64,000 nt of DNA, taken from contig DASUWU010000024.1 in NCBI GenBank assembly GCA_036378315.1, positions 1 through 64,000 of the forward strand, given 5' to 3'. The position numbers and the translations under genes were made by a program. The stretch is from CALAED01 sp036378315 (lineage in GTDB: Bacteria; Actinomycetota; Actinomycetes; Streptosporangiales; Streptosporangiaceae). Below are positions 26,029 through 34,984 of this stretch, piece by piece (the first letter of the stretch is position 1; each line of letters starts with the position of its first letter). Below the pieces are notes generated by a model. That model ran no database searches. It saw only the letters and a list, made by a program, of their open reading frames with translations, and was not told the origin of the DNA.

Positions 26029-29000
26029 GGACCCTCCCGGTCGGCCTCCGGCGCGCCCGCCGTGCGTCCCGGCTCGCGCCACTCGCCCCCGCGAAGGTGC
26101 TCGGCGTGCTCCTGGAGCGAGCGCACGCCGACATCGCCGCGGACGATCGCCTCGATGCCCTGGACGGCGGCGGCCAGCCCCTGGACCGTGGTGACCGACG
26201 GGATGCCGCGCAGCACGGCGGCGGTCCTGATCTCGTAGCCGTCGAGGCGCGGCCCCGACTGCCCGGGGCTGCCGAAGGGCGTGTTCACGATCAGGTCCAC
26301 CTCGCCGTCGAGGATGCGCCGCACGATCGTCGGCTCGCCGTCTGATCCCGGCCCCGCGCTGTGCTTTCGGACGATCTTGGCACGGACGCCGTTGCGACGC
26401 AGGACTTCCGCGGTCCCCTCCGTGGCAAGAATCTCAAAGCCGAGGTCAGCCAGGCGTTTCACCGGAAAGACCATGGCGCGTTTGTCCCGATTTGCGACAG
26501 AGACGAACGCCCTGCCCTCGGTCGGCAGGGACGCTCCGTACGCCGCCTGCTGCGACTTGGCGTACGCGGTGCCGAACACCTCGTCGATGCCCATGACCTC
26601 GCCCGTCGACCGCATCTCCGGGCCGAGCACGGTGTCGACGCCGTGGCCGTCCGCGGTACGGAACCGGTCGAACGGCAACACCGCCTCCTTCACCGCGATC
26701 GGCGCGTCGAGCGGCAGCGTGCCGCCGTCGCCCGCCGGCGGCAGCATGCCCTCGCCGCGCAGCTCGGCGATGGTCGCTCCCATCATCAGGCGCGCCGCCG
26801 CCTTCGCCAGCGGCACGGCGGTCGCCTTGGACGCGAACGGGACGGTACGCGACGCGCGCGGATTGGCCTCGAGGACGTACAGCACGCCGGCGGACAGGGC
26901 GTACTGGACGTTCATCAGCCCGCGCACTCCGATGCCGCGGGCGAGCGCCTCCGTCGACTCCCTGATGCGCTGGATGTCCTCGCGGCCCAGCGTGATCGGC
27001 GGCAGCGCGCAGGCGGAGTCGCCGGAGTGGATGCCGGCCTCTTCGATGTGCTCCATCACCCCGCCGAGATAGAGCTCCTCGCCGTCGTACAGGGCGTCGA
27101 CGTCGATCTCGATCGCCTCGTCGAGGAACCGGTCGACGAGCACGGGATGTTCGGGGCTCACCTGGGTGGCTCTTTCCATGTACGACTCGAGCGTGACGTC
27201 GTCGTAAACGATCTCCATGCCGCGGCCGCCGAGCACGTACGAGGGCCGGACGAGCACCGGATACCCGATCTTCGCGGCGATCTGCCTGGCCTCCCCGTAG
27301 GAGGTGGCCGTGCCGTGCTTCGGCGCCGGCAGGCCGGCCCTGGCCAGTACCCTGCCGAACGCCCCGCGCTCCTCGGCGAGGTGGATGCTCTCCGGCGAGG
27401 TGCCGACCACCGGAACGCCGGCGTTCTTGAGCCGCTGCGCGAGGCCGAGCGGGGTTTGCCCGCCGAGCTGGACGATCACCCCGGCGACCGTGCCGCTGCG
27501 CTGCTCGGCGTGGACGACCTCGAGCACGTCCTCGAGGGTGAGCGGCTCGAAGTAGAGCCGGTGCGAGGTGTCGTAGTCGGTCGAGACCGTCTCGGGGTTG
27601 CAGTTGACCATGACGGTTTCGTAGCCGGCCTCGGCGAGGGTGAACGACGCGTGCACGCAGCTGTAGTCGAACTCCACGCCCTGGCCGATGCGGTTCGGCC
27701 CGCTGCCCAGGATGATCACCTTCGGCCGGCGGCCGGGCGGGACCTCGGTCTCCTCGTCGTAGGTCGAGTACAGGTACGGGGTGCGGGCGGCGAACTCGGC
27801 CGCGCAGGTGTCGACCGTGTGATAGACGGGCCGGATCCCGAGCGCCTGCCGCACCTCCCTGATCACGTCCTCGGAGCGGCCGAGCAGCTCGGCGAGCTGC
27901 GCGTCGGAGAAGCCGTGCCGCTTCGCGAGCAGCAGCGCCTCCGTGGAGAACGGCGACTCGGCGGACCGTACGGTCTCGGCGACCTCGTTGATCGCGGCGA
28001 TCTGGTCGATGAACCACGGGTCGATGCCGGTGGCCGCGTACAGCTCGTCGACGTCCGACCCGGCCCACAGCGCGCGCTGGATCGTGCGGAGGCGGCCGTC
28101 GTGCGGGGTCCGGCACCGCTCGACGAGCGCGGCCGCCTTCTCGCCGCCGGCGCCCTGGCCCGCGCGAGAGCGGTCGGCCGGCGCCCAGGTGAACGAGGCG
28201 TCCTTCCGCTCCAGCGACCTGAGGGCCTTCTGCAGCGCCTCGGCGAAGGACCGGCCGATGGCCATGGCCTCGCCCACCGACTTCATGTGCGTGGTGAGCG
28301 TGGCGTCGGCCCCCGGGAACTTCTCGAAGGCGAACCGCGGCACCTTGACCACCACGTAGTCGAGGCTGGGCTCGAAGCTCGCCGGCGTCTCGCCGGTGAT
28401 GTCGTTGGGGATCTCGTCCAGCGTGTAGCCGACGGCGAGCTTCGCCGCGATCTTGGCGATCGGGAACCCGGTGGCCTTGGACGCGAGCGCGGACGACCTG
28501 GACACCCGCGGGTTCATCTCGATCACGATCATCCGGCCGGTTCGCGGGTGCACGGCGAACTGGATGTTGCAGCCGCCGGTGTCGACGCCGACGGCGCGGA
28601 TGACCGCGATCGCGACGTCGCGCATGTGCTGGTACTCGCGGTCGGTCAGCGTCATCGCCGGGGCCACGGTGACCGAGTCGCCGGTGTGCACGCCCATCGG
28701 GTCGACGTTCTCGATCGAGCAGACGACCACAACGTTGTCGGCGCGGTCGCGCATCAGCTCGAGCTCGAACTCCTTCCAGCCGATGACCGACTCCTCGAGG
28801 AGCACCTCGCTCGTCGGGCTGGCGGCCAGGCCGGTGCCCGCGATGCGGCGCAGGCTTGCCTCGTCGTAGGCCATGCCGGAGCCCGCGCCGCCCAGCGTGA
28901 ACGAGGGCCGGACGACCATCGGGTAGCCGAGCGTCTCGGCCGCGGCCAGGCAATCGTCCATGTCATGACATATGACACTGTTGGCGACCTCGGCGCCGAT

Positions 29001-29414
29001 GCTCTGCGCGATTTCCTTGAAACGTTCGCGGTTCTCCCCCGCCTGGATCGCGTCGACGCTCGCGCCGATCAGCTCCACGCCGTACTTGTCGAGCACGCCG
29101 GCCGCGTGCAGCGCCACCGCGGTGTTGAGGGCCGTCTGCCCGCCGAGGGTGGCCAGCAGGGCGTCCGGCCGCTCCTTGGCGATGACCTTCTCCACGGTCT
29201 CCGGCGTGATCGGTTCGACGTAGGTGGCGTCGGCGAACTCCGGGTCGGTCATGATCGTCGCGGGGTTGCTGTTGACGAGCGAGACCCGCAGCCCCTCGGC
29301 CTTGAGCACGCGGCAGGCCTGCGTACCCGAGTAGTCGAACTCGCAGGCCTGCCCGATCACGATCGGACCGGACCCGATCACCAGGACGGACTTCAGATCG
29401 GCACGCCGTGGCAT
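26025..29414 (-). CDS. carB: carbamoyl-phosphate synthase, large subunit
   Basis: 1129 residues with two homologous ATP-grasp halves (about 1-550 and 551-940) and a C-terminal MGS-like regulatory domain. LVIGSGPIVIGQACEFDYSG and IILGSGPNRIGQGVEFDYSC are the paired carboxy-phosphate and carbamoyl-phosphate synthetase motifs. It makes carbamoyl phosphate from ammonia delivered by CarA, for pyrimidines and arginine. ATG at 29412-29414 overlaps the carA stop by one base. The last 20 residues (EPGRTAGAPEADREGP) are an extra tail. Confidence 0.97.
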   Translation of the reverse strand: MPRRADLKSVLVIGSGPIVIGQACEFDYSGTQACRVLKAEGLRVSLVNSNPATIMTDPEFADATYVEPITPETVEKVIAKERPDALLATLGGQTALNTAVALHAAGVLDKYGVELIGASVDAIQAGENRERFKEIAQSIGAEVANSVICHDMDDCLAAAETLGYPMVVRPSFTLGGAGSGMAYDEASLRRIAGTGLAASPTSEVLLEESVIGWKEFELELMRDRADNVVVVCSIENVDPMGVHTGDSVTVAPAMTLTDREYQHMRDVAIAVIRAVGVDTGGCNIQFAVHPRTGRMIVIEMNPRVSRSSALASKATGFPIAKIAAKLAVGYTLDEIPNDITGETPASFEPSLDYVVVKVPRFAFEKFPGADATLTTHMKSVGEAMAIGRSFAEALQKALRSLERKDASFTWAPADRSRAGQGAGGEKAAALVERCRTPHDGRLRTIQRALWAGSDVDELYAATGIDPWFIDQIAAINEVAETVRSAESPFSTEALLLAKRHGFSDAQLAELLGRSEDVIREVRQALGIRPVYHTVDTCAAEFAARTPYLYSTYDEETEVPPGRRPKVIILGSGPNRIGQGVEFDYSCVHASFTLAEAGYETVMVNCNPETVSTDYDTSHRLYFEPLTLEDVLEVVHAEQRSGTVAGVIVQLGGQTPLGLAQRLKNAGVPVVGTSPESIHLAEERGAFGRVLARAGLPAPKHGTATSYGEARQIAAKIGYPVLVRPSYVLGGRGMEIVYDDVTLESYMERATQVSPEHPVLVDRFLDEAIEIDVDALYDGEELYLGGVMEHIEEAGIHSGDSACALPPITLGREDIQRIRESTEALARGIGVRGLMNVQYALSAGVLYVLEANPRASRTVPFASKATAVPLAKAAARLMMGATIAELRGEGMLPPAGDGGTLPLDAPIAVKEAVLPFDRFRTADGHGVDTVLGPEMRSTGEVMGIDEVFGTAYAKSQQAAYGASLPTEGRAFVSVANRDKRAMVFPVKRLADLGFEILATEGTAEVLRRNGVRAKIVRKHSAGPGSDGEPTIVRRILDGEVDLIVNTPFGSPGQSGPRLDGYEIRTAAVLRGIPSVTTVQGLAAAVQGIEAIVRGDVGVRSLQEHAEHLRGGEWREPGRTAGAPEADREGP

Positions 29415-30583
29415 CAGGCCTCCCGCCGCATGAGCTCGCAGAAGCGGTCGAACAGCCCGGCCGCGTCGTGCGGGCCGGCCGCGGCCTCGGGGTGGTACTG
29501 GACGCTGAACGCCGGGCGGTCGAGCAGCCGCAGCCCCTCGACGCAGCCGTCGTTCAGGTTGACGTGGCTGACCTCGGCCCGGCCGTACGGCGTGTCGAAC
29601 GGCCCGGTCGTCGGCGCGTCCACCGCGAACCCGTGGTTGTGCGCCGAGATGTCGACCTTGCGGGTGCGCAGGTCCTGCACCGGCTGGTTCACGCCACGAT
29701 GCCCGAACCGCAGCTTGTAGGTGCCGAGGCCGAGCGCCCGGCCGAGGATCTGGTTGCCCAGGCAGATCCCGAACAGCGGCCGGCCGGCGTCCAGCACGCC
29801 GCGCATCGACGCGACCGCGTAGTCGCAGGCCGCCGGGTCGCCGGGGCCGTTGCTGTAGAAGACGCCGTCGGGCTCGAGCGCGAGGATCTCCTCGGCCGTG
29901 GTCGTGGCCGGGAGCACATGGACCTCGCAGCCGCGCTCGGCCATGCGCCTGGGCGTCATCGTCTTGATGCCGAGGTCGACGGCGGCCACCAGGAAGCGCC
30001 GCCGCCCCGCGGGCGCGACGACGTACGGCTCGGGCGCCGACACCTCGCGGGCCAGGTCCGCCCCGATCATCGACGGGCTGTCCAGGACCCGCCGCAGCAG
30101 CGCGTCGAGATCGTCCCGCGCGGCGGGGCCGCTGAACAGACCGGCCCGCATGGCGCCCCGTTCGCGCAGGTGCCGGGTGAGCGCCCTGGTGCCGGGCATG
30201 GCGATCCCGACGACGCCGTACGACTTCAGCTCGGCGTCGAGGGAGCGGCTGGCCCGCCAGCTGGAGGGGCGTCGCGCCGGTTCTCGTACGACATATCCGG
30301 ATACGTGGATCCGGCTCGACTCCGGGTCTTCGTCATTGGCGCCGGTGTTGCCGATGTGCGGCGCGGTCATCGCCACGATCTGCCGGTGGTACGACGGATC
30401 GGTCAGCGTCTCCTGGTAGCCGGTCATGCCGGTGTTGAACACCATCTCGCCGAAGGTCTCCCCTTCCGCGCCGTACCCGACGCCGTGAAAGACCCTGCCG
30501 TCCTCCAGCACGAGGACGGCCCCGCCCATGGGGTCGCCGGGCGCCTCGGCGCGAGCGGCCGCTCCGGCCCGCTGCGCCGTCAT
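29414..30583 (-). CDS. carA: carbamoyl-phosphate synthase, small subunit
   Basis: 389 residues from the ATG at 30581-30583, which overlaps the pyrC stop (ATGA) and has AAGGGAAG upstream. It hydrolyses glutamine and channels ammonia to CarB. The N-terminal CPSase domain includes FGEMVFNTGMTGYQE; the class I amidotransferase domain has GICLGNQ (nucleophile Cys), HNHGFAV and VQYHPEA. MGGAVLVLEDG, 18 residues in, is a less likely start. Confidence 0.96.
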   Translation of the reverse strand: MTAQRAGAAARAEAPGDPMGGAVLVLEDGRVFHGVGYGAEGETFGEMVFNTGMTGYQETLTDPSYHRQIVAMTAPHIGNTGANDEDPESSRIHVSGYVVREPARRPSSWRASRSLDAELKSYGVVGIAMPGTRALTRHLRERGAMRAGLFSGPAARDDLDALLRRVLDSPSMIGADLAREVSAPEPYVVAPAGRRRFLVAAVDLGIKTMTPRRMAERGCEVHVLPATTTAEEILALEPDGVFYSNGPGDPAACDYAVASMRGVLDAGRPLFGICLGNQILGRALGLGTYKLRFGHRGVNQPVQDLRTRKVDISAHNHGFAVDAPTTGPFDTPYGRAEVSHVNLNDGCVEGLRLLDRPAFSVQYHPEAAAGPHDAAGLFDRFCELMRREA

Positions 30584-31869
30584 GCCAGCTTCCCTTCGAG
30601 CACGGTCGGCCGCCCGCGCAGGAACGTGGCGACGACCCTGCCGGGGAGCTCCATCCCGGCGAACGGGCTGTTGCGGCTCTTGGAGGCGAAGGCGGTCGGG
30701 TCGACCGCGGTCCGCCCCGACGGGTCGTACAGCGTGAGGTTGGCCGGCGAGCCGGGCGACAGCGGGCGCCCCTGGCCGCCGACCCGGCCGATGCGGGCCG
30801 GGCGGTACGACATCCGGTCGGCCACGCCGGCCCAGTCGAGCAGTCCGGTCTCGACCATCGCCTCCTGCACCGCCGACAGGGCCGTCTCCAGGCCGATCAT
30901 GCCCATCGCGGCCGCCGACCACTCGGTCTCCTTGGCCTCGACCGGGTGCGGCGCGTGGTCGGTGGCGACGCAGTCGATGGTGCCGTCGGCCAGCCCGGCG
31001 CGCAGCGCGGCGACGTCCTCTCTCGTCCGCAGCGGCGGGTTGACCTTGAAGATCGGGTCATAGGTGTCGGCGAGCGCGTCGGTGAGCAGCAGGTGGTGCG
31101 GAGTCACCTCGGCGGTGACCTGCCAGCCCTTGCTCTTGGCCCAGCGGATGATCTCCACGGAGCCGGCGGTGGACACGTGGCAGACATGCAGCCGCGACCC
31201 CACGTGGGCGGCGAGCAGCGCGTCCCGAGCGATGACCGACTCCTCGGCGACCGCCGGCCAGCCGCGCAGGCCGAGCCTGGCCGACATCTCCCCCTCGTTC
31301 AGCTGCGCGCCTTCGGTGAGCCGCGGCTCCTGGGCGTGCTGAGCGATCACGCCGTCGAACGCCTTGACGTACTCCAGCGCCCGGCGCATCACCACGGCGT
31401 CCGACACGCAGTGGCCGTCGTCGGAGAACACCCGGACCCGGGCCGCCGAGTCGGCCATCGCGCCCAGTTCGGCGAGCTGGCCGCCCGCGATGCCGCGGGT
31501 GACCGCGCCGACGGGCTGCACGTCGCAGTACCCGGCCTCGCGGCCGAGCCGCCAGACCTGCTCGACGACCCCGGCCGTGTCGGCTACCGGATCGGTGTTG
31601 GCCATGGCGTGCACCGCGGTGTAGCCGCCGAGCGCGGCGGCGCGGGTGCCCGACTCGACCGTCTCGGCGTCCTCCCGTCCCGGCTCGCGCAGGTGGGTGT
31701 GCAGATCCACCAGGCCGGGGAGCGCCACCAGGCCGCGGGCGTCGACGACCTCCGCGCCGCCGGGAGCGGCAAGGCCCGGGCCGACCTCGGCGATGACGCC
31801 GTCGCGGAGCAGCAGATCGGCGGGGGCGCCGCCGGCGATCTTGGCGCCTCTGATGAGGTGGCAGGTCAT
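30580..31869 (-). CDS. pyrC: dihydroorotase
   Basis: 429 residues from the ATG at 31867-31869 overlapping the pyrB stop. An amidohydrolase of the class I type that cyclises carbamoyl aspartate. Metal ligands are visible: DLHTHLREPG (His57, His59), HVCHVST, TAEVTPHH and ATDHAPH. It lies in the pyrR-pyrB-pyrC-carA-carB series with 4-nt overlaps throughout. Confidence 0.96.
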   Translation of the reverse strand: MTCHLIRGAKIAGGAPADLLLRDGVIAEVGPGLAAPGGAEVVDARGLVALPGLVDLHTHLREPGREDAETVESGTRAAALGGYTAVHAMANTDPVADTAGVVEQVWRLGREAGYCDVQPVGAVTRGIAGGQLAELGAMADSAARVRVFSDDGHCVSDAVVMRRALEYVKAFDGVIAQHAQEPRLTEGAQLNEGEMSARLGLRGWPAVAEESVIARDALLAAHVGSRLHVCHVSTAGSVEIIRWAKSKGWQVTAEVTPHHLLLTDALADTYDPIFKVNPPLRTREDVAALRAGLADGTIDCVATDHAPHPVEAKETEWSAAAMGMIGLETALSAVQEAMVETGLLDWAGVADRMSYRPARIGRVGGQGRPLSPGSPANLTLYDPSGRTAVDPTAFASKSRNSPFAGMELPGRVVATFLRGRPTVLEGKLA

Positions 31870-32849
31870 CGGTCGCCTCCGTTCGCCGCCGTGGCCGGCG
31901 TGGCCGGCGTGGCTTCGGCCAGCGCCGAGCCGGCCGGTGCCGAGCCGCTCAGGAGCAGGTAAAGCACGGCCATCCGCACCGTCACCCCGTTGGCGACCTG
32001 CTCGACGATGGTGGATCGCGTCGAGTCGGCCACCTCGGCGGCGATCTCGACGCCCCTGTTCATCGGGCCCGGATGCATGACCAGCGCGTGCTCGGGAAGC
32101 TGTGCCATCCGGCGGGCGTCCAGCCCGTACCGGCGGCTGTACTCGCGCACGGTCGGGAAGTAGGAGGCGTTCATCCGCTCGGCCTGCACCCGGAGCATCA
32201 TGATCACGTCGCTCTTCTGGACGACCGTGTCCAGGTCGTACGACACCGCGCACGGCCAGGTGTCGATCGCGACGGGCAGCAGTGTGGGCGGCGCCACCAA
32301 GGTCACCTCGGCACCCAGCGTGTCCAGCAGCAGCACGTTCGAACGCGCCACCCTGCTGTGCAGCACGTCGCCGACGATGGTGATCTGCCGGCCGTCGAGC
32401 TCGCCGAGCCGCCGCCGGATGGTGAACGCGTCGAGCAGCGCCTGCGTGGGGTGCTCGTGCGTTCCGTCGCCGGCGTTGACCACGCTGCCGCGCACCCAGT
32501 TCGCCAGCCGGTACGGCGCGCCGGACGCGGCGTGCCTGATGACCACGGCGTCGGCGCCCATCGCCTCGAGCGTCAGCGCGGTGTCCTTGAGGCTCTCCCC
32601 CTTGGACACGCTCGACCCCTTGGCGGAGAAATTGATCACATCGGCCGACAGCCGCTTGGCCGCCGCCTCGAACGAGATCCTCGTACGGGTCGAGTCCTCG
32701 TAGAACAGGTTGACCACGGTACGGCCGCGCAACGTCGGCAGCTTCTTGATCGGCCGGTCCACGACCTGGGCCAGCTCTTCGGCCGTGTCGAGGATGAGCA
32801 GGGCGTCGTCCCTGGTCAGATCCGCGGCAGAAATGAGATGACGGTTCAC
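31866..32849 (-). CDS. pyrB: aspartate carbamoyltransferase, catalytic chain
   Basis: 327 residues, GTG start after a purine-rich GGGGGAG. It joins carbamoyl phosphate and aspartate. YEDSTRTRISFE is the carbamoyl-phosphate site, HPTQALLDAF and HPGPMNRGVEI are further signatures. The last 25 residues (PAGSALAEATPATPATAANG) are low-complexity. No pyrI is present, as is usual for actinobacteria. pyrR ends 12 nt upstream. Confidence 0.96.
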   Translation of the reverse strand: MNRHLISAADLTRDDALLILDTAEELAQVVDRPIKKLPTLRGRTVVNLFYEDSTRTRISFEAAAKRLSADVINFSAKGSSVSKGESLKDTALTLEAMGADAVVIRHAASGAPYRLANWVRGSVVNAGDGTHEHPTQALLDAFTIRRRLGELDGRQITIVGDVLHSRVARSNVLLLDTLGAEVTLVAPPTLLPVAIDTWPCAVSYDLDTVVQKSDVIMMLRVQAERMNASYFPTVREYSRRYGLDARRMAQLPEHALVMHPGPMNRGVEIAAEVADSTRSTIVEQVANGVTVRMAVLYLLLSGSAPAGSALAEATPATPATAANGGDR

Positions 32850-32861
32850 TGTCTCCCCCGC

Positions 32862-33605
32862 TCAGCCTTCCCGCTCCGGGCGCCCGCGCCGCTCCGACCC
32901 CGCTCCGCCCCCGGGCGCGCCCGCCGGCTGCCCGTGCCGTGCGCGGTCGTCGCCGGAGCGCGGGCCGAGCAGGACGGTGTCCCGCCCGTCCACCTCGAAG
33001 AGCAGGACCTTGACGGTCTCGCGCAGCGAGGTGGGCAGGTTCTTGCCGACGTAGTCGGCCCGCACCGGCAACTCCCTGTGGCCCCTGTCGATGAGGATGG
33101 CGAGCTGCACGACGCGCGGCCGGCCGATGTCGTTCAGCGCGTCGAGGGCGGCGCGCACCGTGCGGCCGGAGAAGAGCACGTCGTCGACCAGGATGACGAG
33201 CTTGCCGTCGACGCCGTCGGGGGGGAGCTCGGTCCTGCCGAGCGCACGCGCCGGCCGCAGTCGCAGATCGTCGCGGTACATCGTCACGTCGAGCGAGCCC
33301 CACGGAACCGGCCGGCCCTCGACCGCCTCGATGCGCTCGGCCAGCCGCCTGGCGAGCGTCACGCCGCGCGTCGGGATGCCGAGCAGGACGACGTCGCGGC
33401 CGCCCTTGGTGCGCTCCAGTATTTCGTGGGCGATACGGGTCAGCGCCCGGGTGATGTCCGGCCCCTCGAGAACGGCTTTGTGAGATTCAACACTCTCGGC
33501 CTGCCCGTCCGGAGATTCAGTCCGGGAGGCGGCGGTTTTGCCGATGTGCTGCCGGTCACCCTCCGCCGCACCAGCCCCGGAAGGCATGAATGCAGCATCC
33601 ACCAC
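32862..33605 (-). CDS. pyrR: pyr operon regulator / uracil phosphoribosyltransferase
   Basis: 247 residues from tandem GTG codons (33603-33605, 33600-33602), five bases after GGAAAGGAGG. The PRPP-binding loop is VILVDDVLFSGRT, and GIPTRGVTLARRL is the family's other signature. PyrR binds a loop in pyr mRNA when UMP or UTP is high. Compared with about 180-190 residues in B. subtilis, it has an N-terminal extension of about 45 residues and a Gly/Arg-rich C-terminal tail. It heads the pyr operon behind its own binding loop. Confidence 0.93.
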   Translation of the reverse strand: MVDAAFMPSGAGAAEGDRQHIGKTAASRTESPDGQAESVESHKAVLEGPDITRALTRIAHEILERTKGGRDVVLLGIPTRGVTLARRLAERIEAVEGRPVPWGSLDVTMYRDDLRLRPARALGRTELPPDGVDGKLVILVDDVLFSGRTVRAALDALNDIGRPRVVQLAILIDRGHRELPVRADYVGKNLPTSLRETVKVLLFEVDGRDTVLLGPRSGDDRARHGQPAGAPGGGAGSERRGRPEREG

Positions 33606-33618
33606 AGAAACCTCCTTT

Positions 33619-33636
33619 CCCGCCTCACGGGACGGG
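33619..33636 (-). promoter_or_regulatory. PyrR-binding RNA loop beside the pyrR Shine-Dalgarno
   Basis: The minus strand reads CCCGTCCCGTGAGGCGGG. It contains UCC-C-G-U-GAGG, matching the PyrR consensus UCCNGNGAGG, in a stem closed by CCCG/CGGG. The next bases are the Shine-Dalgarno GGAAAGGAGG (33611-33620). Mycobacterial PyrR is known to repress translation through such a site. No terminator lies in the leader. Confidence 0.85.
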
Positions 33637-33661
33637 TTTTAAAGGACGTCGGGTCTTCTAC

Positions 33662-33690
33662 ACGGTAGCAGCTTCGGGCCGGTCCCCGAA
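33662..33690 (-). promoter_or_regulatory. candidate pyr operon promoter
   Basis: TACCGT (33662-33667) with TTCGGG 17 nt upstream on the minus strand. Transcription would start near 33655 and give a roughly 50-nt leader containing only the PyrR loop and ribosome site. The -35 is poor. Confidence 0.35.
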
Positions 33691-33857
33691 TGAGACTCTC
33701 TTTTATCCGCCCTGGTGGGAGCGGTCACCGCGGGGCGAGCGGAGGCGGCGGCGCGGGGTAGGGAACGCACCGGGCGGCGGCCCCGGCCGAGCCCCTCGAC
33801 GGGCCGCGGGAGGCGGCTTTCACGGACAGCCGGTTCGACCACATTTTTCCAATCAGC

Positions 33858-33886
33858 TTGACCAACGGCCGCGCCCGTTTTACCGT
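33858..33886 (+). promoter_or_regulatory. bldD promoter with overlapping BldD half-sites
   Basis: TTGACC (33858-33863), exactly 17 nt, TACCGT (33881-33886). A TCACT half-site (33886-33890) overlaps the end of the -10, and GGTGA (33909-33913) and AGTGA (33941-33945) follow. BldD recognises AGTGA/TCAC-type half-sites and autoregulates in Streptomyces; the half-sites here are not in the canonical inverted orientation. Confidence 0.6.
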
Positions 33887-33903
33887 CACTGTCCGTAACC
33901 ACC

Positions 33904-33923
33904 ACAGGGGGTGAAATCCCCCT
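33904..33923 (+). repeat. perfect inverted repeat in the bldD leader
   Basis: CAGGGGG, six-base spacer TGAAAT, CCCCCTG. It lies about 45 nt before the bldD ATG, downstream of the promoter, and could be an RNA hairpin or operator. Confidence 0.5.
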
Positions 33924-33965
33924 GACGACAACGACGACCCGAGTGAGCCTTGGGGGGCCGCAACG

Positions 33966-34460
33966 ATGCCGTCTGAATACGCAAAGGCTCTGGGCGCGAG
34001 GCTTCGCGCCATCCGCACCCAGCAGGGGCTGTCCCTGCATGGGGTGGAAGAGAAGTCTCGTGGCCGGTGGAAGGCCGTCGTCGTGGGTTCGTACGAGCGG
34101 GGCGACCGCGCCGTCACCGTTCAGAAGCTGGCCGAGCTCGCCGAGTTCTACGGCGTCCCGGTGTCCGAGCTGCTTCCCGGCGGCTCGGCGCCGAGTCCGC
34201 TCGGTCCGACGCCGAAGCTCGTGATCGATCTCGAGCGACTGCAACAGCTTCCGAAGGACAAGGCCGGTCCACTCGCCCGCTACGCCGCGACGATCCAGAG
34301 CCAGCGTGGCGACTACAACGGAAAGGTCCTGTCCATCAGGCAGGAAGATCTCCGTTCGCTAGCCGTGATCTATGACAAGTCACCAACCGAGTTGACCGAG
34401 GAGCTCATCGGATGGGGCGTGCTCGACCCAGAGGCACGCCGCGCCGTCGAGGCGTTCTGA
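33966..34460 (+). CDS. bldD: developmental master regulator BldD
   Basis: 164 residues. The N-terminal XRE-type helix-turn-helix (YAKALGARLRAIRTQQGLSL, then SYERGDRAVTVQKL) binds DNA. The C-terminal domain carries the c-di-GMP motif RGD (114-116), eight residues, RQED (125-128), with spacing identical to the Streptomyces RxD-X8-RxxD signature. In Streptomyces, tetrameric c-di-GMP bridges two BldD domains and represses sporulation genes. A G-run serves as Shine-Dalgarno. It is divergent from pyrR, as in other actinomycetes. Confidence 0.95.
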   Translation: MPSEYAKALGARLRAIRTQQGLSLHGVEEKSRGRWKAVVVGSYERGDRAVTVQKLAELAEFYGVPVSELLPGGSAPSPLGPTPKLVIDLERLQQLPKDKAGPLARYAATIQSQRGDYNGKVLSIRQEDLRSLAVIYDKSPTELTEELIGWGVLDPEARRAVEAF

Positions 34461-34984
34461 GTCCGCGAGCTCAGGCCCGCGGGTCGATCGCCTGATCGCT
34501 CCGCGGATCACGGCCGGGCGCTGGTCAGCCCGCCGTTGTCGCGGCTCGCCACCGGCGACGCCGCGGCACGGCAGCGCCATGCCGAGATCGAGGCGCTCAC
34601 GCGCCTCGCCAACGGGGCCTGTGTCACCAGTCCCGCCGCCGTCGCTCCGCGGCCCGGGTGGCGGTTCCCCGCGTTGTCGGTGACAGCCCGCCGGGCTGCC
34701 CACCTGCCACCGCGGCCGAGCCGCCACCCGGGATCGCCGCGCCCGTGACCGGTGGCCGAAATCCACCCCATGTCCGCGCGCCGAACCGCGCCGCCGGCGT
34801 CCGTCGACGTGCGCGGTGTGCGGTATTCGGGGTGGCGAGCGGCAGCCGCCGCGCGGCGCCGCGGGAGCGGACGAGCGGGGCCGCGCCGACGGGCGGTACG
34901 GGGGTGTGGATGGCGCCCATCGGCGCGGCTGCCGAGCGGACGGCCGGCGGGCAGCGGCCTATCAGCTCGCGCGATCGTGAATCG
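34461..34984. other. 524-nt gap between bldD and a HEPN-domain gene
   Basis: Both genes point at this gap. It has open frames on both strands, but none has a credible start with Shine-Dalgarno or a recognisable protein, and those frames are Arg/Pro-rich as expected from non-coding GC-rich DNA. I see no RNA gene. Terminators for both genes presumably lie here. Confidence 0.5.

Noticed and set aside
26361..29720. Plus-strand open frame of 1119 codons
   Set aside because: Antisense to carB, which is certain from its motifs.
34461..34984. Possible genes after bldD on either strand
   Set aside because: Frames are Arg/Pro-rich, start codons lack ribosome sites and no domain is recognisable.
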